This document shows, piece by piece, positions 44,181 through 54,456 of a DNA stretch of 60,000 nt (position 1 is its first letter; the number at the start of each line of letters is the position of its first letter). A program made the position numbers and the translations under genes. The stretch comes from Takakia lepidozioides (lineage: Eukaryota; Streptophyta; Takakiopsida; Takakiales; Takakiaceae). Where the stretch lies: NCBI GenBank assembly GCA_030704615.1, contig CM060733.1, positions 11,782,001-11,842,000 of the forward strand, in the 5' to 3' direction. The notes beneath the pieces are model-generated. The model searched no databases and had not been told where the DNA came from. It saw only the letters and a program-made list of their open reading frames with translations.

Positions 44181-47088
44181 TCATAACCTTCCGAATGCGA
44201 AAGGACCCGCATACGGAGGTACGAACTTCGGACTCACTTCCGGAGGTAGTCGGAAATTCTTGATGTTCAACCAGACCTCTGTGCCTGCCTCAAACTTCAC
44301 TTCCCTCCGCTTCCGATTCGCCTGCCTTTCATACCGTTTCCTAGCTTTGGCAATGTTGTACTTTGCGAGCTTCAACAAACGCTCGCGTTCTTCCAGTACC
44401 GCCGCTACTGCCGGTTCCTCAACGTCCTGGGCGGCCCAACTTGTCGGCACCAGAGGTGCTTTTCCATAGACCAATACGAAAGGGGAAACTCCCGTTGCGG
44501 AGTGTTCTGTGTTATTATAACAGAACTCTGCCGCGTCTAAGTGTTCCATCCAGTCTGATTGGTCTGCCGACACGTAATTCCGCAAGAATTGCTTCACTAC
44601 GGAATTCACTCTTTCCGTTTGGCCGTCCGTCGTAGGTCGGAAGGCGGTGCTCATCTTCAGCCTCGTCCCCATCTTCTTCCAAAGTGTCCTCCAAAATTTA
44701 CTCGTAAACTTTGGATCGCGATCCGAGACAATATCCTTCGGGACTCCATGACTCCATGATGCTTTAAGACGTGGGCGAAGTAAAGTCGCCCTGTCTCCTG
44801 CGCCGTTGCCGTCTCCTTGGTGGGGATGAAATGGCCCATTTTACTGAACCTATCCACCACCACCATGATTGCATCGAATCCTTTTGACAGCGGCATAGCA
44901 GTCATGAAATCCATCGAGACGCTTTCCCAAGTCCCCTCTGGAATCGGCAAGGGTTGTAACAGCCCCGCTTGCTTTTTGTACTCGCTCCGGTTTTGTTGGC
45001 ATGTGGTGCATGTCTTGACATACTCCTCTGCCTCCTCCCTCAGTTTGGGCCAGAAATACTCTTTCTTCAAGAGTGCCGCAGTGCGCTTGGCTCCGCCGTG
45101 GCCCGCAAGCGGGCTATCATGGCATTCTCTCAAGAGGCTATCTCTGATCCCTCCCTTTGGCACGTAGAGACGTTTTTGCTTATACCGGAGCAGTCCATTT
45201 TGCAAGTGGAACTGCGATTTAACCCCCATCCTCAAGTCCTGCATCACGGACTTCGCCAGCTCATCCTTCCGGCAAGCCTTCCGGATCTTCCTTTGGAGCG
45301 CCGTCTCGCCCTTGTACACCAACAAGAGCTGCTGCTTTCTACTTAAAGCATCGGCCACCACGTTGTCTCGTCCCGGTTTGTACTGGATATCCACGTCGAA
45401 CACCGCCAAAGTATCTTGCCACCTAAGTTGTTTTGGGGACAACTTGGGCTGCGTGGCAAAATACTTCACCGTGACATTGTCCGTGAACACCTTCACTGGG
45501 TTGGAACCAACATAGTGGCGCCAAAGCTCAAGACAGTGCACCACCGCCTTCATCTCTTTTTCGTGCGTCGGCCACCGTCGCTCCACTTCATTCAGTTTCT
45601 TACTTTCGTAAGCCACTGGACGTTCATCTTGCATAAGTACACCCCCAATCGCGAAGTCCGACGCATCTGTATGAATCTCAAATGGACGATCGAACTCCGG
45701 GATTTTCAAGACTGGAGCTTCCGCCATCCGCTGCTTCAATTCAGCAAAAGCTTGGCCACAAAATGTGTTCCATACCCAGACTTTGGATTTACACAGAAGG
45801 TCCGACAGCGGCCCCGCGATCTTGGCGAAATTTCTCACATACTTCCGGTAATAGGAGGCGAGTCCTAGGAAGGATCGCACTCCCGGGACCGAAGTCGGAG
45901 GCTCCCAGTCCAAGATCGCCCTCACCTTTCTGTCATCCATTTTGATCCCATCCTGTGTAATCACATGCCCCAAGAACTCCACTTTCGTGACCCCGAATTT
46001 GCATTTTGAAGCTTTGGCGTACAGCTTCCCTTCCCGCAACTTTTGGAACACCCTTTTGAGGTGCTCCAGGTGTTCCTCTTTTGTTTTCGAGTACACCAAG
46101 ATGTCGTCGATGTACACGATCACAAAGTCATCCAACCACTCCTGAAAAAGGCTGTTCATCAGCGTGCTAAAGGTCGCCGGTGCATTGGTGAGCCCAAAAG
46201 GCATCACCAAGAACTCATATGAACCATACCTTGTCCTGCACGCGGTCTTCTCCTCATCTCCTTCCGCCACCCGAATTTGATGATAGCCGAGCGCAAGTCG
46301 ATCCGGCTGAAATACTTCGCTCCTGCCAACCGGTCGAAAAGGTCGTCGATCCTTGGCAAAGGGTACCGGTTTTTAATAGTCACCTTATTCAAAGCCCTGT
46401 AATCGACACACATCCGCAGCGTCCCATCTTTCTTGTCTGCGAATAGCACCGGGGCTCCGTAAGGTGACTTACTCGGCCGGATGTACCCCTTTGACATTAG
46501 ATCCTTGAGCTGAGTCTTCAGCTCGACCAACTCTCTGTGGCTCAACCGGTAGGGCGCCTTGGCAGGCGGTTCCGATCCCGGTATCACCTCAATCTTGTGG
46601 TCAACTCCTCTTCGCGGTGGCAAGCCGCTTGGTAAATCCTCCGGCATCACATCCTGGTATTTCTCCAAAATCCCCTTGATCCAATCTGGGCTCGGCTCCC
46701 CATCGCCTTCTCCTTTCACTTCTCTAATGTAAAGCAAAAACTGGGACTCGTGTGCCTCCTCCACGGCCCACTCCTTTGCTGACAAAAGGTTTATTCGCCC
46801 TCCCACGGATTTGGGCGTTTCCGACACTCGTAAAACCTCGCCACCATTCCCACATGGCAGCGTGACTACTCTCTTGCGGCCATCTATGACCGCTCCGGAT
46901 TTGCTCAAAAAGGTCATCCCCAAAATGAGATCCACTCCATCGATCTCGCAGATAGTGAAGTTCTCACGTCCCTCCCAACTCCCCAGTTGAAGAGGAACAT
47001 CAAACGCCAACCTTGTCGCCAACTGAGGTTCTCCTTTGGCAGAGCGCACCTCAATAGAGGCCCCCACGTCACTTGTCGGGAGTCCCAA
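44181..47088 (-). pseudogene. Chromovirus pol: protease end, RT, RNase H and integrase
   Basis: Pieces in order: 46204-47088 ([10 protein letters not shown], then RT start [33 protein letters not shown]); 44657-46270 (RT fingers and palm MPFGLTNAPATF, catalytic YIDDILVYS, RNase H HTDASDFAIGGVL..ERRWPTHEKEMKAVV, VTVKYFATQPKLS, integrase zinc finger H..H..CTTCQQNRSEYKKQ and DFMTAMPLSKGFDAIMVVVD); 44181-44672 (integrase end, STAFRPTTDGQTERVNSVVK). Frames change near 46260 and near 44680. All catalytic motifs are recognisable, so inactivation is by frameshift, not by loss of domains. Confidence 0.9.
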
Positions 47089-47091
47089 CTT

Positions 47092-47496
47092 TCACGCCGC
47101 CGCCGGCGTCATGAAGGAGTGCGACGCTCCTGTGTCCACCAACAACGACAAGTTAGTTCCGGATATTATCCCATCCACGAACAATAACTGACTCCCTTTA
47201 CGCAGGGCGCCAGTTTCCTGATACAACTCACAAGAATAGTTGCCTACCTTGCAAGTCCTGGCGACCACCACTTCCACCAAGCGACTGATTGTATCTTCCG
47301 ACAGCTCCGTGGTTGCCCGAGTCATGTTCAATTGTCGAGGTTTTGTGCACTTCTTGGCTATGTGCCCGGGCTCCCCGCAATTGAAACACACTCCATCAAA
47401 GTTGCCTTCTGTCCGCCATAAGCCGCTCCACCCGCTTTTCCTTTCGAAGCACCGGGTGCCGCCTTGACGTGTGAAGGCCATCCCTTCGATTTCCAC
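47092..47496 (-). pseudogene. Chromovirus zinc knuckle and protease
   Basis: A gag zinc knuckle, CFNCGEPGHIAKKC, is followed by the aspartic protease active site LLVDTGASHSF. The frame ends at 47092, four bases above the next piece, so one small indel separates protease from the rest of pol. Confidence 0.88.
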
Positions 47497-48406
47497 GTGC
47501 CATTATCGCCGCGTGGCCTATCCCACTTCTTTTCCGGTCGGAAGGAGTCACCTTCCCGCCGGGTCTTCTTGTGGTTCAGCTCCGTACGGCCTTGTCTCTC
47601 ACCCCTAGGGACATCCGAGAAACATTCAGCCCTCTCAATTGCCTCGTTCAAAGTCTTGGGTGGCTTCTCCTCCAACTTCCGCCTGGCCCATGGGGCCAGT
47701 CCCGCCACAAAGTTGAAGACCATTTCTGGTTCTGCCATGTCCGCGACTTCGAGCAACAGCACATTGAAAGCCTGGACATACCCCCGAATGTCATCTGTTT
47801 GCTTCAAATTCCTCATCTTGTCCCGGGCAAGCCAGGACGCGTTAAGGGGCACAAACTGTCTCTTCATCAATTCCTTAAACCCACTCCAGTTCAAGGTTTC
47901 CGGACTTGGACCTCGGTCGTGAAGGCGTTTCTGCCACCATTGTTGAGCATAGCCCCTCAAATAGGTGGGAGCCACTTCCACCCGATCCTCGTCACTCAAC
48001 TTGGCCGCCCGGAAGTACTGCTCTAGCTCCAAGAGCCAGGTGTTGAGTGCCTTCCGATTTCGGACGCCCTCGAAGGTGCCGGGTTCCTTAGGCTTCACCT
48101 TAAACTTTGCCTTAGCGGAAGTGGCATTAGCCGCCTTCAACACGTCTTTCAACGTCCCGCCAAACTGCGCCAACAACCCTTCCAAAAGGCTGCCGGCATG
48201 GGAGGCATCTCTTGGTTTGTCGGAGCTCTGAAGGATTCCTCGGGCTCCGACTCCTCGGATTCCTCCCGCTCTTGGGCGGCCTCGTTTTCGGAAACATGAA
48301 TCGCTTCCTCAAACGGCCGCCTCGGTGACACGCCGCCCCCATCGGGCTCACCGGGATCATCATCTTTTGGGCCGTTCCGCTTTCGCTTCGGCTTGCCCGA
48401 CCCCAT
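47358..48406 (-). pseudogene. Chromovirus gag
   Basis: An ATG at 48406 opens MGSGKPKRKRNGPKDDD, followed by an acidic region. The frame shifts near 48190 (in the CCTTTTGG stretch) into EGLLAQFGGTLKDVLKAANA. Then comes the capsid-like region TFEGVRNRKALNTWLLELEQ, WWQKRL and FVPLNASWLARDKMRNLKQT, typical of plant gypsy gag (retrotrans_gag). A second shift joins it to the zinc-knuckle frame. Confidence 0.85.
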
Positions 48407-48447
48407 GATGAGGCCAATCCCAAGGACGATCGCGTACTGAACTCTAA

Positions 48448-48459
48448 GCTCTGATACCA
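48448..48459 (-). other. Primer-binding site, initiator tRNA-Met
   Basis: Minus-strand TGGTATCAGAGC, starting two bases inside the 5' LTR. This is the standard primer site of most plant LTR retroelements. Confidence 0.92.
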
Positions 48460-48461
48460 AG

Positions 48462-48901
48462 TGTCGCACACCTCAATTCGGTAAGCTCCATAGTTACTCG
48501 CTTTGATGCGCGCGCCTGACTCCCAACCTGGCCGCCTGGGCCAACATGGAGCTTCGGCTGCTCACCGGGACATAACGGTCCCCCTTCGTTCCCCTCTAAA
48601 CCCTCCACCTATTTGGGACTAGGAGAATCCCCTTTGGTAGATGGCAGTCCGGAACAGCTCCCCACTCTTTGGTCGCTTTCCGGCTCGCTCGCTTACTCAC
48701 TAGTTTTTGGTCACCAACGGGCTTGCACCGTTCTCGGGGTTACTACTCCCCTATATATACTTATGTAGCTGTCCGCGGGGGTTTCATAACCAGCCATGCC
48801 ATTTTATGGCGAACCACCACGAAAACCCTCGACTCCCGGTGATGAGTCGCGGTGAGTCTTGGCCCACTCACCACGGCCCATATGGACCGTGCTGAGTCCC
48901 A
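48462..48901 (-). repeat. 5' LTR of the chromovirus
   Basis: Partner of 42206-42655. Flanking 5-base sequences of the two LTRs (TGTGT on the left, AGACT on the right) do not match. Confidence 0.88.
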
Positions 48902-49210
48902 AGACTCGCAGGGGAAACTTATTGCTGATCTGAAGGCTACTCTCCGTCGCAATGAGGATACTTTCCAACAGTACAAACTTGACATGGCGGAGGACTATGC
49001 ACTCCAGATGGCAGAGAAGAAACGACGGGGATCTCTTATGCCTGAGAGGTTACCTCGTTATCAACAACAGGAGGGTCAGACATTTCCATTTGGTGCTCAA
49101 TCGCCTCCATCAGCAAGTGACAGGGCTCGAGCTCGCACACAGAGCCCTTCAAGAGACTCTCACCGACAAAAGGGTGTTCGTTCACAAAGGGTTGCTGTTC
49201 CTAAACAGTA
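48902..49210 (+). pseudogene. C-terminal tail of a different LTR retroelement polyprotein (truncated)
   Basis: An open frame of about 100 codons begins right at the chromovirus LTR edge: GKLIADLKATLRRNEDTFQQ, then ALQMAEKKRRG, a Gln-rich stretch, then a Ser/Arg-rich tail ending at a stop at 49209-49211. It is followed at once by a polypurine tract and an LTR in plus orientation, so it should be the last part of that element's open reading frame. Everything upstream of it was replaced by the chromovirus. The N-terminal part looks like a short coiled coil; no domain is recognised. Confidence 0.55.
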
Positions 49211-49231
49211 AACCGTGAAGACAAGGCTTTT

Positions 49232-49912
49232 TGAGAGGGGGAGGGGTAATGTTAGAAGGCTGTCTGGGACTTAGACACTTTTATGGGTTTTGTGGGGTAC
49301 CCTTAATTTTTGCGCAGACTTACGGATGGTAGACTTAGACCAACAGAAGCCTTAAGGGTGACAGGCGCAGGCTTTAGGAGGGGCGGGGGGGGGGGGGGGG
49401 TAGACAGGCTTACACAGCCAGTCACAGCCCGACACAGCCTCACACAGCCAGTCACAGCCCATCACAGTCTATCACAGCTCGACACAGTCCGACACAGCCA
49501 GCCACAGCTTGGCACAGTCACAGCCCAACAGAGTTTGGCACAGCCCGTCACAGCGTATATAGGAACGGTTATCATTGGCAGGGAACGACTGTGTGGGAAC
49601 GACATCTGCAGAGGGAACGTGTTTACTTCTTAGGTGACAGTTAGTTAGTTAGGCGGTTAGAACAGCTTGTAGATAAAATAGGTAGAGCAAGCATCATAGG
49701 GGAGTTAACGGGGGCACTTCTTGGACATTCGCGGGAGGAGAAGGGGCAGAGAGCAAGAACGGGAGCAAGGATGGTGAGCACGGTGAAGGAGGAGAGATGA
49801 ACAGTAGATGCTTATTACATGCAAAGCTGTAGTGATACTGTAGAGCAAATTAAAGACACAATCGCTTCGGGCTGATACCTGATAAATCTTAATCTGATAC
49901 TTATTCGAAACA
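49232..49912 (+). repeat. Polypurine tract and 3' LTR of a second LTR retroelement
   Basis: The tract GAGAGGGGGAGGGGTAA (about 49232-49249) precedes an LTR-like segment that begins TGTTAGAAGGC (49250) and ends CGAAACA (49912), about 663 bases. It contains a TATA-like GCGTATATAGG at about 49553. The matching 5' LTR is not in the window, so the borders come from the TG..CA rule and the tract alone. Confidence 0.6.
49378..49555 (+). repeat. G-run and CACAGYC minisatellite inside the LTR
   Basis: A nearly pure G tract (about 49378-49400) is followed by about 14 imperfect copies of a 10-11 base unit of the form CACAGCC(A/C)GT (49415-49550). The array stops just before the TATA-like motif. Confidence 0.85.
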
Positions 49913-50088
49913 ATCACACTGTGTAGAGAGACATGAATGAAGCTGCGGAATGAATAGATGAGTGAATGAAACCTGGTAGATACTGAAGCAATCTGATGCT
50001 TCAGTATACACAGTAAGGTAATTTGCTAACATGAAGGCAAGAAGGAATACAAATAGGAAGCACAACCATGATTCACTAGCTGTAGGTC

Positions 50089-52827
50089 ATGATTGATTGT
50101 TCTGAGCGGGCTGAGTGCTTAGAGATATCCAACTCTTCTATCTTGGAGTTTCCACCTCGGATAGCGAAGGGATGGGTGAGTAAAAGCCGCTCAACAAAGA
50201 CCAGTAGCACGAAAATTGCTGATGGTGTTCGTGTACGATACGTCCTGTGTGCGGGGAAGCTGAGGTGCCTCAATCCCGCCTACTTCCACTTTCTCTCCAA
50301 AGGAGGGCGGAGAAACAAGACGGATTGGACTGGCACAACCCATCATCCATTCATTATCTCTAGCAAAGCTCCGGCAGGTACTTTCAAGTGCGCACGTTGC
50401 AATGAACCACCGACGTGCATGTCCATGTGCAGAGCCAAGCAATATTATGTAATCCATTTGCTCCCGGACTTGACTAGAGCTTGCATACACGTTGGGGTCC
50501 ACTGCCACCCCTTGGCAAGAGGCAACATCCGTGAGGCTGTGCAGGAAGCACACGACATCATAAAAGAGAAGGTGAAATTGAGCCCCGGAGCCAGACCAAA
50601 GCAGATTCAGCTCAAGGCAGCCCACAAGATTGCTCTTGGCAAAATCATGTCTGAAGATGGAAATGACCAAGTGCCTTTGAACGAAGAGGAGATGCTTGAC
50701 CTGTTGGAGTCCGTCTCGCACGTTTGTAGTCCGAATGTGCAGAATCACATCGTATCTTGCAAGCAGGAGTTCGGCCAAGGGTTGGACATGCACTCAATCC
50801 TGTAGGTGAAACGAATGATTGGATATGACTACATCCAAGGTAGCAAATTTCCAGGGCAAGGCAGCGAATCCGATCGTTGTTACATTTTTAAAATGTCGAC
50901 GTGTGAGCCTGGGAGTGGAGTCGACTTGGTCACTCGCATGACAACTGGAAACTTGTCGAATGCTTGGGTGATGTTTGACCACATCAAGCGAATTACAAAT
51001 CATCAGTGGGTGACCATGGGTGCGCATGTTTATGACTATCACTCCAAGAGGCTCATGACGATTGCAATCTATGAGATGAAAGGGGAGGACACGCAGTCAG
51101 AGATGCATCTGTGGGAGGGCATAAACGACCAGATGGCAAGGGCGGGTTTGCCAGAGCCCAATTTCAGGGGATTCATGGCAGACAACGCTCAGACCAACTG
51201 GGCAGCGGTGCGGTGTGTGTACGGTGAGGACCCCAATGTTCCAATGGAGGGGAAAGAGAGATCATGTGGATTCCATCGGATGCAAAGTCTATCTCACTAC
51301 ACTACCAAATTTGTTGCTAGCTCATTCCAAGCTGAACACCGTGTTCTTTGTACGGCGTGGAAGGATGCACCCACATTGGATGACGCGGAGGTTAAGATTG
51401 CTAGCATCGAGGCTTGGTGGAGCACGTCAGGTGCAGTGGAGACAACCAATTTGGGAGCCTTGGCACAACTGGTTGGGGTGTTGGATTTCCTTATCGACAG
51501 TTCGGACAGTGCATGCGGGAGGTATGATGCCAAACTTTTCCTGCAATTGTCACTCTATTACGGACCTTTCCATTGGTCCCTCACCATTGTTTCTGTCCTT
51601 GTAGGAACGGTGCTTGGGTTCCGACACGGACATGCCGAACGAATATGGTAGAATCAGTCCACTCCTCCTAGCGAGCGTCTTCTGCCGCACATCTGGTGGA
51701 CGTAGTGACGGCCACAACGGAGGACATCGACAGAGCAATCATGCAGCAAGCCACGTACTACAAGTTCCTGAGCGGGAAACAATGGGGATTTGGGCCGGAC
51801 AGGGAGGAATTGTTGGTACATTCGGACATCACCTCGAGGTCCCGTCATGTTGCCGCACAATGTGTCTTCCAGCAGTGGAAGCCCAAGAGTTTCCAGATCG
51901 CCATCGCCTTCAAGCGGGGATTCCGTGCGAGAAATTCCCACCGCTCGCTTGCCCCAGATTCCGCCCGCTGTTATGCAATATGGCCAAGCCATTGTGGAGA
52001 CGACTGTGTCTGCGTCACAGTGGAGAATTGCTCGCACAAAGCCGGCGTTTTGAGGCAGGTGTTCTGCAATTCGAGTGGATACACGGCAACGTTGTTTAGA
52101 GATGATAAAGAGGAATCCTACTTTCACAGGAAGATTTGTCCATGCAAAGTTTACCGAGGCGACAACCACCTAGTTCTGGTTCTGCAGGCACGACATTATG
52201 ACTTGCGTGTATGGAAAGCCCAAGTATGGCATGCAAACAATGCCAGAGGCTCCCCTGGTGTGGCCGGTGGAACCAGGCTGCGATCTGAGTCAGGTTGAGG
52301 CCGACGCCCTTACTGCCGCAGGATTTCGGATGGTGCAGCGCACTGACGTCCCTAAACAATCATTTCCGCTTCCACAGCCTCCACCACCGACCCCTGTGAG
52401 AGCAAGAACAATGGGACGCGACAACTCTAAGCATCCTACACACCGTTGGGGGAAACCGAAGAGGTGACGACCTCCCTCAAAAGTGAACGAGACAAGGATG
52501 GGGAATGCACTTCAGATGAACTGTACAATCCAGAGCTCGACAGAAGTGCCCCCACCAGGCTTCGGGCGTGTGTATCAGATGGCCACGGCAGGCTCAGCTA
52601 TTTGCAATGAGGTGTACACCATCACCATTTCAGAATTACCCACCTGCAATTGCACCGACTTCCAGATGGCGAAGAAGGGGGCATCATACTGCCCTTGCAC
52701 GCATCTGTACTACATGTACCTAAAGAGACTCCGGTGTAATTCCACAACTCCTCACTTCATACATGCACCAGGGTTGAGCCCCCAAGAGGTGTACACTTTT
52801 CTGAATATGGATCCAGGGGACCAGTGA
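50089..52827 (+). pseudogene. DDE-type transposase with C-terminal SWIM zinc finger (MULE-like)
   Basis: An ATG at 50089 begins a frame that stays open to 51604 except for one TAG at 50803-50805. Residues in the N-terminal half form a Cys/His-rich region (CARCNEPPTCMSMC; GVHCHPLARGNIREAVQEAH). The DDE core shows VYDYHSKRLMTIAIYEM, then FMADNAQTNWAAVRCVYG and CGFHRMQSL. A short intron (GTATGATG..TTGTAG, about 51522-51605) would join to NGAWVPTRTCRTNMVESVHS, followed by a second in-frame TAG (51669-51671) and VVTATTEDIDRAIMQQATYY. The last piece (52483-52827) has a SWIM finger: YTITISELPTCNCTDF, then CPCTHLYYMYLKRL (CxC..CxH). DDE plus SWIM is the build of MULE-type transposases; exact family uncertain. 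Two stops and frame changes near 52030-52470 make it inactive. No terminal inverted repeats were found. Confidence 0.7.
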
Positions 52828-52829
52828 GC

Positions 52830-53950
52830 TTGGCTTGCGGGCCAAAACACAATGTTACACCCATCCTTTTCGGAGTTTCAGTTATTGTAGAACTGTACTG
52901 CTACAAGTACCTCTGACTTTGGCCACACAAAGGTTCGACTTATGTCTCTCCTACCAGTAACATGTTTTGCTCGGACTAAGATAATACTATGTCCTTCACT
53001 TCTGTTTCCACATGCTTGTATTTTTGTTTGTTGGAGGGTTCTTGTTTTTCTGCTCTCCCAAACTTTGCTTTCCTCATTCCATCCCCGGCAAGGAAATGCG
53101 GCGCCGCATTTCCAAGTAACGCCGTAGGTACTGGTAGTTGCGGCCTTCGTCATAGCAAGATAGTCGCACCCAGTCTTCAGGGAGCCGACCGTCGCCAACA
53201 GCGAACCCCCTAGAAATTTCGCACGTGCGAACCATAATGCGGCACCACATTTCCCAGTTGACTCGCAAACCTTTCCCACCGAATACCCGAAGATGATATA
53301 ATTGTGAAGTACTGCAGATTCTATTGGTGCAAACTCTATTCGTTCAATCGCGGCAGAAGGGTCAGCTTCATTCCAATGTTAAGGCATGTAAAACCGCGGA
53401 ATACTCTATACATGCCAGTATGCGACGTCATTTTGCCGTGGTATCCTGGATTTCTCGTTGCACGGTCACTCATTTCCATGAGCGGATCTAAAAAACCATG
53501 AGCGGAGTTATTACTGACGACATATCTTCGCCGCATTACAGGATCTGGAACTTCCAAAAACGGCAAGGTCAAATAAAAAACTATTATTCTAATACTTGTT
53601 TAATCTGCCGCATTTCCAAATTTGGAGGAGTCCGCTCATGAAAACCGCGTGTCTTAGACTCCGGCTCACCGCTCATGCGGCTCATGCGGCTCATGGCTCA
53701 TGGCTCATGCTTTCTGATCATGAAATAGTAAACCTCGGAGCAATGACAACCTTGGACTTCACCATGAATGATCACGCAGCTCACTAGCACACACCGCAAC
53801 AGGTAGATATATTGTAGAGAGAGCACTGAGGACACAAAGTTGCAAAGGCTCTACAGGGCATTGCATACTACGAGCTAGGAACGTTCAACGTCTGTTCGGC
53901 TGTCATGGTGCATGAGCCACGCATGCGATTACGAGATGACAGACTATGGT
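52830..53950. other. Non-coding stretch with GC palindromes and GCTCATGCG repeats
   Basis: It holds a perfect 22-base palindrome at 53092-53113 (GGAAATGCGGC / GCCGCATTTCC) and a perfect 14-base palindrome TTCGCACGTGCGAA at 53218-53231. Related GCGGC..CATTTCC segments lie near 53238 and 53605. A short tandem (GGCTCATGC)n is at about 53655-53710. No gene is recognised. Confidence 0.6.
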
Positions 53951-54456
53951 GACTCGAGGAGGCGTACGCCATATCAAATGGGAACAAGAAAATGCTTTGC
54001 AATTGCACTGAATGTCATGGATCCAAATTGCAGTTGTTGGAGACAGTGAGGAAGCACTACCTCAAACATAAGAGGGATCCAACTTTGCGCAGCTGTACTA
54101 TTCCGGTACATCCACAGGAAGTACACTGTCCTTCAGGATTTAGCAATCTCCAAGTTTGAATTTTGAAACCATTTTGGTGTGGTAGTACCATAGTAGTAGC
54201 CATGACTTCACCACTCCACATGTCAAAAGTTGATTGACGAGCTGTAGTCATGTAGTTGTGTCTATGACTGCCCCTTTATACACATGTCGATATGTCGTTG
54301 GCTAGTTGTAGTCGTGTAGTCATAAACACATATAGGAACACGACTACGTCACTAGAACTATCTGCCTTGTGTCACAAAGTCGTTGCTCAAATCGAAGTGA
54401 TGAAGTGATAGCCGTGACTACATTTGTCCACATGTCATAATCTGTATATACTATGA

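Larger units (their letters stand above)
42206..48901 (-). mobile_element. Ty3/gypsy chromovirus with two LTRs
   Basis: This is a minus-strand element of about 6.7 kb. Its LTRs are at 42206-42655 (3') and 48462-48901 (5'). The primer-binding site TGGTATCAGAGC (minus strand, 48448-48459) is complementary to the 3' end of plant initiator tRNA-Met. The purine-rich tract lies next to the 3' LTR (about 42659-42682). Internal order is gag, protease, reverse transcriptase, RNase H, integrase, chromodomain. Frameshifts split the polyprotein into at least five pieces, so it is non-autonomous now. The LTRs differ by roughly nine substitutions and a few small indels by eye, which suggests a fairly recent insertion. 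No 5-bp target duplication is visible. Confidence 0.92.

Noticed and set aside
49413-49553. CRISPR-like array (regular short repeats)
   Set aside because: Units are 10-11 bases, contiguous and imperfect, with no spacers, inside a plant LTR; it is a minisatellite.
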